From Marivita sp. (GTDB taxonomy: Bacteria; Pseudomonadota; Alphaproteobacteria; Rhodobacterales; Rhodobacteraceae), in NCBI RefSeq assembly GCF_020055635.1, contig NZ_JAIPUT010000009.1, forward strand, positions 45,538 to 109,537: a stretch of DNA of 64,000 bases, in the 5' to 3' direction. This document shows, in pieces, positions 19,326 through 26,973 of the stretch; within the stretch, counting starts at the first letter, position 1; each line of letters starts with the position of its first letter. The notes beneath the pieces are model-generated. The model saw only the letters and a list, made by a program, of their open reading frames with translations. It was not told the origin of the DNA and did not search any database. A program made the position numbers and the translations under genes.

Positions 19326-19508
19326 ATGTTCCGACTTGCCAGTATCCTGTATTCCCTGATCGGCACAACGCTGGCCGGCACCGCCATGATCGCCGTATTG
19401 ACCGCCGGGTTCGACACGCTGGTGCCCATCGTGGCCGCGGCCGCCATCGGCGCGGTCGTCGCGGTGCCGGTGACCTGGTACGTGACCAAGGCGATCTATC
19501 AGGCCTGA
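19326..19508 (+). CDS. 60-residue two-helix membrane protein
   Basis: MFRLASILYSLIGTTLAG opens the first membrane helix; a second follows after a short turn (VPIVAAAAIGAVVAVPVTW). GGAGG lies 5 nt before the ATG. Similar peptides in Rhodobacterales genomes are often mislabelled 'CTP synthetase'. Function unknown. Its last 10 nt overlap the 3' end of the opposite phosphatase gene. Confidence 0.75.
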   Translation: MFRLASILYSLIGTTLAGTAMIAVLTAGFDTLVPIVAAAAIGAVVAVPVTWYVTKAIYQA

Positions 19509-19963
19509 GCCGTCCCCGACGCGTCCAGCCAGTCCAGCAAACCGTCGGCGCAGCTTTCGATCAGCGTCAGCGCGCCGTCGAAATCCCGTGTGAAATACGG
19601 GTCGGGCACATGGGTGGCGCCACTGCCGGGCGCGAAATCGGTAAAAGCCCGCACTGCGGCCTCCGGGTTCAGACCGCGCAGGTCTGCGACATTGTCGTCA
19701 TCCATCGCGATGATCAGGTCGAACGCGGCGAAGTCCTTTCGGCCCACCTGCCGGGCGCGCAGCGACGACAGGTCATAGCCTCGCGCACTGACCGCCGCCT
19801 GCATCGCGCCGTAGGGCGGCTTGCCGACATGCCAGTCACCGGTGCCCGCGCTGTCGAGCACCAGGTCGAGCCCCCGTTGCTGCGCCTTGGCGCGGGTGAC
19901 CGCCTCGGCGGTGGGAGACCGGCAGATGTTGCCCAGACAGACAAAGAGGATACGGTAGGTCAT
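19499..19963 (-). CDS. Low-molecular-weight protein-tyrosine phosphatase
   Basis: 154 residues. The P-loop CLGNICRS occupies 9-16, with nucleophile Cys9 and Arg15. The general-acid Asp lies in HVPDPYF near the C-terminus. It would dephosphorylate phosphotyrosine or act as an arsenate-reductase-type relative; the VPDPY motif favours a true LMW-PTP. Divergent from the sirtuin gene. Confidence 0.92.
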   Translation of the reverse strand: MTYRILFVCLGNICRSPTAEAVTRAKAQQRGLDLVLDSAGTGDWHVGKPPYGAMQAAVSARGYDLSSLRARQVGRKDFAAFDLIIAMDDDNVADLRGLNPEAAVRAFTDFAPGSGATHVPDPYFTRDFDGALTLIESCADGLLDWLDASGTAQA

Positions 19964-20007
19964 GCAATGGACTTAGCCGTTCGCGGCGTTTCGGGAAAGG
20001 GCACGGG

Positions 20008-20703
20008 ATGCGACAGGTGGACCGGATCGTGATTCTCACCGGGGCAGGCATATCGGCCGAAAGCGGGCTGGGCACCTTCCGCGACGAAGGCGGATTGTGG
20101 GCCCAGCACCGGATCGAGGACGTGGCGACCCCCGAGGGTTTTGCCCGCGACCCGGCGCGGGTGCACCGCTTCTACAATGCGCGGCGGGAGCAGGCGGCAA
20201 AAGCCACGCCCAATCCTGCGCATGACGCGCTGGCGCGGTTGCAGGCCGACTTTCGCGGCGAGGTGATGCTGGTCACGCAAAATGTCGACGGGCTGCATGA
20301 AAAGGCCGGTGCGACGGCGGTACACATGCACGGCGAACTGTCGCGGGCGCTTTGTGCTGCCTGTGCGCATCGCTGGGATGCGCCTTCGGAAATGTCCGTG
20401 ACAGACACCTGCCCGAAATGCGGCATGACCGGCGCGCGGCCCGATGTCGTGTGGTTCGGAGAGATGCCCTATCACATGGAGCGGATCCTCGATGCGCTGC
20501 AAACCTGCGATCTCTTCGCCGCGATCGGCACGTCGGGGCAGGTCTATCCGGCTGCGGGATTCGTCGAGGAAGCGCGGCTGGCGGGGGCCGCGACGGTCGA
20601 ATTGAACCTGGCGGACAGCGACATGACGCACGCCTTCGATGACCATGTCGCCGGGCCGGCCAGCAGGACGGTTCCCCTCTGGGTGGACCGCCTGCTGGCC
20701 TGA
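20008..20703 (+). CDS. cobB: NAD-dependent protein deacylase, sirtuin (CobB/SIRT5 class)
   Basis: 231 residues. NAD-binding GAGISAESGLGTFR is at 12-25, catalytic His at about 108 (HMHGEL), and zinc cysteines at 116, 119, 135 and 138. FYNARR at 55-60 contains the Tyr-x-x-Arg pair (Y56, R59) known in class III sirtuins to favour succinyl- or malonyl-lysine, so desuccinylation is likely in addition to deacetylation. Confidence 0.94.
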   Translation: MRQVDRIVILTGAGISAESGLGTFRDEGGLWAQHRIEDVATPEGFARDPARVHRFYNARREQAAKATPNPAHDALARLQADFRGEVMLVTQNVDGLHEKAGATAVHMHGELSRALCAACAHRWDAPSEMSVTDTCPKCGMTGARPDVVWFGEMPYHMERILDALQTCDLFAAIGTSGQVYPAAGFVEEARLAGAATVELNLADSDMTHAFDDHVAGPASRTVPLWVDRLLA

Positions 20704-20708
20704 CCGGG

Positions 20709-21191
20709 TCAGTTGCCCGCGGTGCCCTTCATGTCGCCGTGCGTCATGCCGCCGTGATCCTGACGCTCAAGATCGACGGGAACCTCGACCACGAGGTCAC
20801 CCGCCTTTTCGAAGGTCAGCGTGAGGGTGACAGTCTCGCCCTGCTCCATCGGGTCCGTCAGACCCATGAGCATGACATGGGCGCCGCCGCGCTGCATCGC
20901 GATCGTGCCACCGGCGGGAAGCTCGAACCCTTCCTCGACATGCACCATGCGCATCACCCCGGCCTCGCCTTCAAGATGGGTGTGCAATTCGGTGCGGGCC
21001 GCCGCGTCGGAACTGGCGCCGATCAGCCTGTCGGCCGTGTCGTCGGTGTTGCGGATGACGAGGAACGCAGCGCCGGATTTGGCCATCGGCGAGGCGGCGC
21101 GCGCGTAGGCGTCCGCGATGGTGATCTCGGCATAGGCGGGTGCTGCGAGCGCAAGGGTGGTCGCCCCGGCGAAGAGAAACGTTTTGAACAT
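20709..21191 (-). CDS. PCu(A)C-type periplasmic copper chaperone
   Basis: 160 residues with a signal peptide ending APAYA (about 21). The copper-binding His/Met pattern of the family is visible: H70-T-H72 with M80/M82, then H105-V-M107. A His/Met-rich tail (DHGGMTHGDM) may add a second copper site. These proteins deliver Cu(I) to the CuA site of cytochrome oxidase. The 39-bp gap to the upstream small exported protein suggests an operon. Confidence 0.9.
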   Translation of the reverse strand: MFKTFLFAGATTLALAAPAYAEITIADAYARAASPMAKSGAAFLVIRNTDDTADRLIGASSDAAARTELHTHLEGEAGVMRMVHVEEGFELPAGGTIAMQRGGAHVMLMGLTDPMEQGETVTLTLTFEKAGDLVVEVPVDLERQDHGGMTHGDMKGTAGN

Positions 21192-21230
21192 TTTCGTGTC
21201 TTTCCATTTGAAATCAGTGGGATGTGAGTT

Positions 21231-21587
21231 TCAAACGGCCAATGGCGGCCCCCTCGCCTGGGCGTCGACCCGGATCTGGTCGGCGCTTTGAACACCGGGC
21301 TGCACGACCCAGACATCCTGCCACGAGTCGATCCGGCGGACATCGGAGACCTGTGACCAGACATCGGCGAAAAAGGCCATGGCGTAGTCCGGGCAGATCA
21401 TCACGCCCCCGGTCGGGACACCATTCTGATCGACCAGGATATGCACAGGACCGGTGCCGGTGCAGATCACCATGGTGCCGGTCGCAGGAGGCTGGCCGCG
21501 TGCCGCAGCCAACTGGACGCTGGTGACGCCAATCACCAACGCGACCATCAGGACCGTGATCTGTCGCATCCAGAACCGCATGGTCAT
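21231..21587 (-). CDS. Small exported protein preceding the copper chaperone
   Basis: 118 residues with an N-terminal hydrophobic helix (ITVLMVALVIGVTSVQLAAA) as signal or anchor. The mature part has MVICTGTGPVHI and VMICPDYAMAFF, two cysteines in strand-like contexts reminiscent of DUF2946-type proteins found beside copper genes. It is upstream of and co-directional with the PCu(A)C gene. A copper-related role is inferred from context. Two start codons (MTMRFW) are equally possible. Confidence 0.65.
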   Translation of the reverse strand: MTMRFWMRQITVLMVALVIGVTSVQLAAARGQPPATGTMVICTGTGPVHILVDQNGVPTGGVMICPDYAMAFFADVWSQVSDVRRIDSWQDVWVVQPGVQSADQIRVDAQARGPPLAV

Positions 21588-21620
21588 GACCTACCCGCCC
21601 CACATCCGGCAGCAAGGCGA

Positions 21621-21661
21621 CAAAAGGAAACAGCCCCGCCGGGAAACCCCTGCGAGGCTGT
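21621..21661 (-). terminator. Rho-independent terminator of rpmB
   Basis: On the minus strand, a hairpin starting ACAGCCTCGC and closing GCGGGGCTGT (10 bp, one G-U pair), with an inner GGG-TTT-CCC, is followed by TTTCCTTTTG. It lies about 20 nt past the rpmB stop. Confidence 0.7.
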
Positions 21662-21682
21662 CAAATTCGACATACGGAAGGC

Positions 21683-21973
21683 TTACGCCTGGGCGGTCTG
21701 CGCCTTAGCGATTTCCTTCTTCACCTTCAGCGCGGCGGCCGACAGTTCGGTGTCCTTTGCCTTGGCAAGGAACTTGTCAAGACCACCGCGGTGGTCGACG
21801 CTGCGCAGCGCGTGGGCGGAAATGCGCATCTTGATGCCACGGCCCAGCGTTTCGGACTGAAGCGTCACGTCGTTCAGGTTCGGCAGGAAACGCCGACGGG
21901 TCTTGTTGTTGGCATGGCTGACATTGTTGCCAGTCATCGGGCCTTTGCCGGTCAGTTCGCAAACACGCGACAT
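21683..21973 (-). CDS. rpmB: Ribosomal protein bL28
   Basis: 96 residues. The N-terminus [20 protein letters not shown] and the RRRFLPNL and GLDKFL blocks are diagnostic of L28 of the large subunit. It is a single-gene unit with its own terminator and a structured upstream region (see 22002-22069). Confidence 0.97.
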   Translation of the reverse strand: MSRVCELTGKGPMTGNNVSHANNKTRRRFLPNLNDVTLQSETLGRGIKMRISAHALRSVDHRGGLDKFLAKAKDTELSAAALKVKKEIAKAQTAQA

Positions 21974-22001
21974 GGGTTCATCCTCGTTTTATCAGAAGCG
22001 G

Positions 22002-22098
22002 AAGGACAGGCTCCCGCCAATATGAAAGGGCGCCGACTGACAGCGCCCGAAATCTCGTTGGCTGTCCTTAGAGGGATGCGGCATAGCCGTCAAGTCCG
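22002..22098 (-). promoter_or_regulatory. Possible promoter and structured leader of rpmB
   Basis: On the minus strand, TTGACG at 22093-22088 is a good -35; the -10 is weak (around CTCTAAGG). The following RNA could form an outer 8-bp stem (AAGGACAG with CTGTCCTT, plus-strand 22002-22009 and 22062-22069) enclosing an inner GGGCGC/GCGCCC stem (22028-22033 and 22043-22048). The rest of the 246-bp gap to meaB shows nothing I can support. Confidence 0.4.
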
Positions 22099-22219
22099 GT
22101 CCAGGCGAAACCACGCGCGAATCGCCATATATTTCGATTCCTGAAACCGGGAGGACCGTCACCTTTGCATGGCCGCAGGCCGGACAGGACGAAGAACCGC
22201 GCATGAGCGCATCCTGAGA

Positions 22220-23212
22220 TCAGGAAATCGGGGATGTGCGGCCTTCAAGCTGGGCAAGCACGGCCTCGGCGGCCTGGCTGGGCGTCTGGCTTCCGGTCTC
22301 CACCTCTTGGGCCAGCGACTTGACCAGTCCCTTGAGCGGCTCCCGTTCGAGCCGGGCCAGCAGCGACTGCTTGAGTTCTGCCTCGAACCAGAATCGCGCC
22401 TGCCCGGCCCGGCGGGCCGCGAAATGGCCCTGTGCGCGGCGCCAGTCGGTCAGTGCCTGCATCTCGTCCCAGGCGGTTTGCAGGCCGGTATCCTCGAGCG
22501 CGGACACGGTCATCGCCTTGGGAAACCCCTGCGGATCCTGAGGACGCTTGCGCAGCAGGCGCAACGCGCCCGCGTAATCGGCACAGGTGCGGGTGGCGGT
22601 GGTCTTGAGGTCGCCATCGGCCTTGTTGACCAGGATGATGTCGGCCATCTCCATGATGCCGCGCTTGACGCCCTGCAATTCATCGCCGCCGGCCGGGGCC
22701 AGCAGCAGCAGGAACAGGTCCGACATTTCGGCCACCACGGTTTCCGACTGGCCGACGCCGACGGTTTCGATCAGCACCACGTCAAAGCCGGCAGCCTCGC
22801 ACAGGTCGATCGCCTCACGGGTGCGGCGGGCGACGCCCCCCAGGTGCGATTGCGACGGCGAGGGCCGGATGAAGGCGTTGGGGTCGCGCGACAGCCGTTC
22901 CATGCGGGTCTTGTCACCCAGGATCGATCCGCCAGACCGCGCCGAACTGGGATCGACGGCAAGCACCGCCACCTTGAGCCCCTTGGCGGTCAGCATCAGC
23001 CCGAAGGTTTCGATGAAGGTGGATTTGCCCACCCCCGGCGTGCCGGACAATCCGATTCGCAACGCCTCGCGGTCGTGGCCCTTGAGCCTGTCGAACAGCG
23101 CCAGAGCCTCGGAGCGGTGGTCGGCGCGGCCACTTTCGACCAGCGTGATGGCCCGCGCGAGCGCGCGGCGTTCGCCGTTCAGAATGCGGCGGGCCAGGTC
23201 GTCGATGTCCAT
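22220..23212 (-). CDS. meaB: Methylmalonyl-CoA mutase-associated G protein (MeaB/ArgK)
   Basis: 330 residues. P-loop GTPGVGKST, AVDPSS, an ETVGVGQSE switch and the NKAD specificity motif define the MeaB chaperone, which guards B12 loading and protection of acyl-CoA mutases. The ATG at 23212 has GGAG 8 nt upstream. No mutase gene is in the window; in roseobacters the client could be methylmalonyl- or ethylmalonyl-CoA mutase elsewhere. Confidence 0.93.
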   Translation of the reverse strand: MDIDDLARRILNGERRALARAITLVESGRADHRSEALALFDRLKGHDREALRIGLSGTPGVGKSTFIETFGLMLTAKGLKVAVLAVDPSSARSGGSILGDKTRMERLSRDPNAFIRPSPSQSHLGGVARRTREAIDLCEAAGFDVVLIETVGVGQSETVVAEMSDLFLLLLAPAGGDELQGVKRGIMEMADIILVNKADGDLKTTATRTCADYAGALRLLRKRPQDPQGFPKAMTVSALEDTGLQTAWDEMQALTDWRRAQGHFAARRAGQARFWFEAELKQSLLARLEREPLKGLVKSLAQEVETGSQTPSQAAEAVLAQLEGRTSPIS

Positions 23213-23275
23213 GCGCGGGGCTCCGGTGTGATGTGGCGGCAGATGTGCCACGGGCGCGCCTTGCAAGTAAAGCCG

Positions 23276-23827
23276 TCAGCCCAGCCCGGCAGGCCCGTGC
23301 TTGAGAATCACCGGCACCACCAGTTCTTCCTCGTCGATCAGGTGACGGTCGAGCATGGTCTGGAAATCAAGCAGGTCGGCGCGGAAGGGCCCCGGTTCGC
23401 CCTGCCCCTGGATCACTGCATTTGCCCCGTCGGCAAAGCGGTTGAGCAGCCCGTCCATGGCGTGGTGATCGGAATCGAGCAGTCCGAACCCCTTCTTCAG
23501 CACCGGTTCCCGCGCGCTGAGCACCGGAAAGTAGTGGTGGTCCTCGATCTGGTGGTGCCCGTGCAGGTTCTGGAGCAGCATCGAGCCGTAGCGCGACAGC
23601 TTGGCGGCATGGGTCTGCGGATCGATCTTGCGATCAATCGCCTCTTCGGCATCGGTGATGAGCGCGGTCATCAGGCGCCGGAACATCAGGTGCCGGTCGA
23701 GCCAGAAGGCCACGAGCCCCGCGAAATTGTCGTGATCAGGCCAGGTGTCGCGCGGATACTCTTGCAAGAGCACGCGGAGCGCATCGGGCAGCCCGTTGCG
23801 GGTGTCGAGTTTCAGGTCATCGTTCAT
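23276..23827 (-). CDS. Hemerythrin-domain protein
   Basis: 183 residues, all-helical. Putative di-iron ligands occur in order: WPDHDN, LDRHLMF, GHHQIEDHHYF (His-x3-Glu), LDSDHHAMD and LDRHLIDEEE. Start ATG with GGAGG 5 nt upstream. It may sense or buffer O2 or NO, or store iron. It precedes meaB on the same strand (63-bp gap) and follows a UspA gene, suggesting a stress context. Confidence 0.87.
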   Translation of the reverse strand: MNDDLKLDTRNGLPDALRVLLQEYPRDTWPDHDNFAGLVAFWLDRHLMFRRLMTALITDAEEAIDRKIDPQTHAAKLSRYGSMLLQNLHGHHQIEDHHYFPVLSAREPVLKKGFGLLDSDHHAMDGLLNRFADGANAVIQGQGEPGPFRADLLDFQTMLDRHLIDEEELVVPVILKHGPAGLG

Positions 23828-23875
23828 GGGCACCTCCTGCGTGGGAGGAGGTGCAGCCCGCGCAGGAATTGTCAA

Positions 23876-24283
23876 TCAGCGCAGGACATGAACCGCGCAA
23901 TTCGCGTGGCGCACCACATGGGTTGCCGTGGAGCCAAGCAGCAGCGTCTGCATGCCGGGCCGGTGCGAGGCGATCACGATCAGGTCGCAGCCCTTTTCCT
24001 CGGCATGGTCGAGGATCGAGCGCCCGGCATGACCGTCGATCACAGCCGAATTGACATCATGATCGGCCGCCAGCCGCATCATCTCGGACTTGATGCCCTT
24101 GCGGGTCGCGACCATGAAATCTTCGGGAATGTAGGTCATGGCGTAGCTTGGCACGGATTCCACCACATGCAGAAGGGTGATCGCTGCGCCGTCCTTTGCA
24201 AGCGCCTTCGCAACGGCGATGGAGTCGGGGATGCGGTCGTCTTCGTTGTCGAGCGCAATCGGTACGAGAATGTTGGAATACAT
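23876..24283 (-). CDS. Universal stress protein, UspA family
   Basis: 135 residues. The N-terminus MYSNILVPIALD and the C-terminal GSTATHVVRHANCAVHVLR match the ATP-binding UspA subclass. It is 48 bp upstream of the hemerythrin gene on the same strand, so the two are probably co-transcribed. Confidence 0.92.
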   Translation of the reverse strand: MYSNILVPIALDNEDDRIPDSIAVAKALAKDGAAITLLHVVESVPSYAMTYIPEDFMVATRKGIKSEMMRLAADHDVNSAVIDGHAGRSILDHAEEKGCDLIVIASHRPGMQTLLLGSTATHVVRHANCAVHVLR

Positions 24284-24355
24284 GGAATCCTCCTTGTCTT
24301 GGCCTGACGGTCTGCATAGCGCAGTCAGACGCCCGCCGCCTTGATCCGGATCAGA

Positions 24356-25201
24356 TCACGATACGTTGGGTTCGCCCTGCAGGCCAAGCAATTTGCGGAA
24401 CCCGGTCCAGTAGCCCGGCAGGCGCGGCGGTTCCTGCAACTCGGGCAGCGCCTCGTCCGCCCAGCGCGCCATGCGGCGCTGGGTGAAATCGCGGCCCCAG
24501 TCGAGATAGGCTTCGGCATCATCGGGGCGCAGACGGCAGGCCGATCCGACCAGACCGACCAGCGTTTCGGGGGGCGAATACCATTCGTCCTGAATGCCCG
24601 TGACCTTGGTTTGAAGCAGCGGCCCGACCCAGCGCATCAGCGCCTTGTCCGAGAACAGAAGCAGCATCTTGCCCATTTCCTCGCGGCTGTAATGGATCAG
24701 CGGCGGGAAGGTGTCGAAAAAAAGCGCGCGCCCGTCGAGATAGGCGAAATTGCGGATCGAGGGGTGAAAGCCGATGCGGGTGTCGAACTGGTCGGAATTG
24801 TTCCAGAAGGTGGCGATCACGTCGCCCGCCGCTTCCATCATTTGGAGCGTTTCATCGACCGTGGCGGTCTGCATCTGCGGGCGCATCATGCTGTCCGAGG
24901 GCAGCGCCTCCTGCACGATCACCGGGATACGCGTGCCGTCCATGTCCAGAAGGTGAAATTCGGTCTGCGGCAGGGCGACCCCGGCGGTGTTGAGGGCGGC
25001 CACGTAATCGTCATGGCACTGCGCCAGGCGGTCGAGGGCTGATGCATCGCGCAGGCCACGATAGACCTTTATCACCTTGTCGGAGTACGGGCCCGATGCG
25101 GGCCGGAACGGCGCGCAGAAATAGCCGAGCTTTGACACGGTCTGCCGGCGCGCCGCGCTGTCGGCGCGGATCACGGCTTTCAGGGCGTCGAGGTCGGTCA
25201 T
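24356..25201 (-). CDS. Kinase-fold-like protein (DUF6206-like)
   Basis: 281 residues. The order VIKVYRGL (K45), IPVIVQEAL (E98, hinge-like), GFHPSIRNF (144-152) and LDGRALFFDTFPP (D163) echoes aminoglycoside-phosphotransferase or kinase folds, where a catalytic loop ending in Asn precedes a metal-binding Asp. The catalytic Asp of H-x-D is not visible, so it may be inactive or use another chemistry. Homologues are, I believe, annotated DUF6206; this is tentative. Confidence 0.55.
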   Translation of the reverse strand: MTDLDALKAVIRADSAARRQTVSKLGYFCAPFRPASGPYSDKVIKVYRGLRDASALDRLAQCHDDYVAALNTAGVALPQTEFHLLDMDGTRIPVIVQEALPSDSMMRPQMQTATVDETLQMMEAAGDVIATFWNNSDQFDTRIGFHPSIRNFAYLDGRALFFDTFPPLIHYSREEMGKMLLLFSDKALMRWVGPLLQTKVTGIQDEWYSPPETLVGLVGSACRLRPDDAEAYLDWGRDFTQRRMARWADEALPELQEPPRLPGYWTGFRKLLGLQGEPNVS

Positions 25202-25232
25202 GATGCAGGCTCCTTGATCGGGTGCCCTGCCC

Positions 25233-25874
25233 TTACCCGTTTGCCAGCGCCTGTGCCACCTCGGAGGTAAGCGCGTCTACCTCGGCCTGTGCGGGTGTCT
25301 TGCGCCCCTCGGCGGCACCCCGGCCCTGCCCCAGAGCCTCGGCATAGATCACGCGGTTGGCCAGAGTGGCGTCGGCGATGCGCGCCATCAGCTTTTCCGC
25401 CGCCTCGGCCACTTCGGCACCAAGCCGGGTGTTCTGCCGCGCGCGGTTGAGCACGATCATCGCTTCCTTGTCTTCGCGTCGTGCCAGATCCAGCACGCCT
25501 TCGGTGGCCCAGAGATCGACATGGCTGACGCTGACCGGCACGATCACGAGATCGGCCACCCGCAGCGCCGGGCGCAGGTCGCTGTCGGCCTTGGGGGGCG
25601 TGTCGATGATGACGATGTCATGAGAATCCGACAGTTTGCGCACCTCGTAGGTGATGCCCCACGCCGAGGATGTGGCAAATTCGAGGTTCTCCACAGGTCC
25701 GGAGCCTGTGTCGATCCGGGTCATGAACCAGCGGCCAAGACTGCCTTGCGGGTCGATATCGACAAGCGCCACGCGCTTGCCCTGGCGCAGGAAGCCGACG
25801 GCAAGATTTGCGGACACGGTGGTCTTGCCAGAGCCGCCTTTTTGCTGCGCAACTGTGATGACGTGGCCGGGCAT
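25233..25874 (-). CDS. ParA/MinD-family ATPase
   Basis: 213 residues. The deviant Walker A motif QQKGGSGKTT is at 10-19, then VDIDPQGS and IIDTPPKAD. It lacks an N-terminal HTH and has no parB gene beside it, so it is a small orphan ParA like those that position protein clusters rather than the chromosomal ParA. The ATG at 25874 places the Walker A at the expected position. Confidence 0.88.
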   Translation of the reverse strand: MPGHVITVAQQKGGSGKTTVSANLAVGFLRQGKRVALVDIDPQGSLGRWFMTRIDTGSGPVENLEFATSSAWGITYEVRKLSDSHDIVIIDTPPKADSDLRPALRVADLVIVPVSVSHVDLWATEGVLDLARREDKEAMIVLNRARQNTRLGAEVAEAAEKLMARIADATLANRVIYAEALGQGRGAAEGRKTPAQAEVDALTSEVAQALANG

Positions 25875-25969
25875 GGTCTGTTCCTTCGATTCGGCCAGAG
25901 GGTACAGTTTTATTGTGCAGGTGCAGCATAAAAATTGCCACACCCCCGCCAGAGGACAGGATCAGTTAC

Positions 25970-26461
25970 ATGAAATCACCCATCCGCCCCACCGACGAGG
26001 ACGCCCGCGCCCTGGCCCGCGAACTGATCGACGCCGCCCGGTTCGCCGCCTTGGCCTATACGGACAAGACCAATGGGGCGCCGATGATCAGTCGGGTTGC
26101 GCTGGTCGCAGGGCCCGAAGGCGCGCCGCTGAGCCTGATCTCGGACCTCAGTCATCACAGCGCTGCACTGCAGCAAAACCCGGTCTGTTCGTTGCTGATC
26201 GGAGAGCCGACAGGCAAGGGGGATCCGCTGACCCATCCGCGCCTGAGCTTGCAGGCGACCGCCCGTTTCGTGCGGCATGGCGATGCGGAGTACCCGGCCC
26301 TGGCCAAGGCGTTTTTGGTGAAACAGCCCAAAGCCCAGCTTTACATCGGGTTTGCCGATTTCGCGCTGGTGCGCTTCACGCCGCTGGGGGCAAACCTCAA
26401 TGGCGGTTTTGGCAAGGCCTATGTGCTGACTGCCGAGGACCTGGCGCGGGCGATGCGGTGA
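25970..26461 (+). CDS. Pyridoxamine 5'-phosphate oxidase-like FMN protein (HugZ-like)
   Basis: 163 residues. The split-barrel pattern FAALAYTDKTNGAPMISRV and LSLISDLSHHSAAL, followed by VCSLLIGEP, is typical of short HugZ/PNPOx-like flavoproteins; GFADFALVRF closes the barrel. It may bind FMN or haem; the reaction is unknown. Divergent from the ParA gene, convergent with DUF4864. Confidence 0.8.
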   Translation: MKSPIRPTDEDARALARELIDAARFAALAYTDKTNGAPMISRVALVAGPEGAPLSLISDLSHHSAALQQNPVCSLLIGEPTGKGDPLTHPRLSLQATARFVRHGDAEYPALAKAFLVKQPKAQLYIGFADFALVRFTPLGANLNGGFGKAYVLTAEDLARAMR

Positions 26462-26470
26462 CGCATCGCA

Positions 26471-26490
26471 GCGTTCCGTCGACGGAACGC
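26471..26490. repeat. GTCGAC-centred 20-bp palindrome between convergent genes
   Basis: GCGTTCCGTCGACGGAACGC, a perfect palindrome 10 nt past one stop and 4 nt from the opposite stop. There is no T-run. Same core and placement as the element at 11675. Confidence 0.6.
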
Positions 26491-26493
26491 ACG

Positions 26494-26910
26494 CTAGGCG
26501 GCAACCTCCGGCGCTTTCAGGATTTGAACGCCGGAGATTCGCCATTGGCCGTCGATCATCGACATCCTGTAATCCACGTAATGCAGGTTTCCGGCCCGAT
26601 CGGTCAGGATCACCATCTGGTAAAGCCCGCCCGCGATCGACCTCAGGTCGCCGAAGGTCACGCTTTGAGGGCGCCAGACCATCGGATAACCCTGCTGGAC
26701 CATCGCGCCAAAGTTTTCCGGAGTGCGAAAGATGTTGCGGATGTTGGGCGCGGCAAAGGTGAAGGCCGTGCCGACATCGTCTTGCAGGAAGGCGTCGATC
26801 TGGCTCTGGATGGTGTCTTCGATGGCCGGTTCGGGCGCGAGAACGTCTTGCGCCCAAAGCGTGCCGGTCATCGACAGGGCAAGGGTCAGTCCGGCGATGA
26901 GTTTGCGCAT
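26494..26910 (-). CDS. Exported DUF4864 protein
   Basis: 138 residues with a signal peptide ending TGTLWAQ (about 21). The mature domain (IQSQIDAFLQDDVGTAFTFAAP, then a C-terminal WRISGV strand) matches the DUF4864 pattern, a small NTF2-like fold. Probably periplasmic; function unknown. It lies 63 bp downstream of lysS on the same strand. Confidence 0.82.
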   Translation of the reverse strand: MRKLIAGLTLALSMTGTLWAQDVLAPEPAIEDTIQSQIDAFLQDDVGTAFTFAAPNIRNIFRTPENFGAMVQQGYPMVWRPQSVTFGDLRSIAGGLYQMVILTDRAGNLHYVDYRMSMIDGQWRISGVQILKAPEVAA

Positions 26911-26973
26911 GGGGTCACCTCTGGTTGCTGAACCAGAGGTAGCGCGCGACTCGCGATGGGCAAAATTCCCGGC

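Noticed and set aside
21992..22204. A 70-codon minus-strand frame starting with a CPACGH motif
   Set aside because: Only one Cys-x2-Cys pair, low GC at third positions, and it covers the likely rpmB promoter and leader. Weak evidence for coding.
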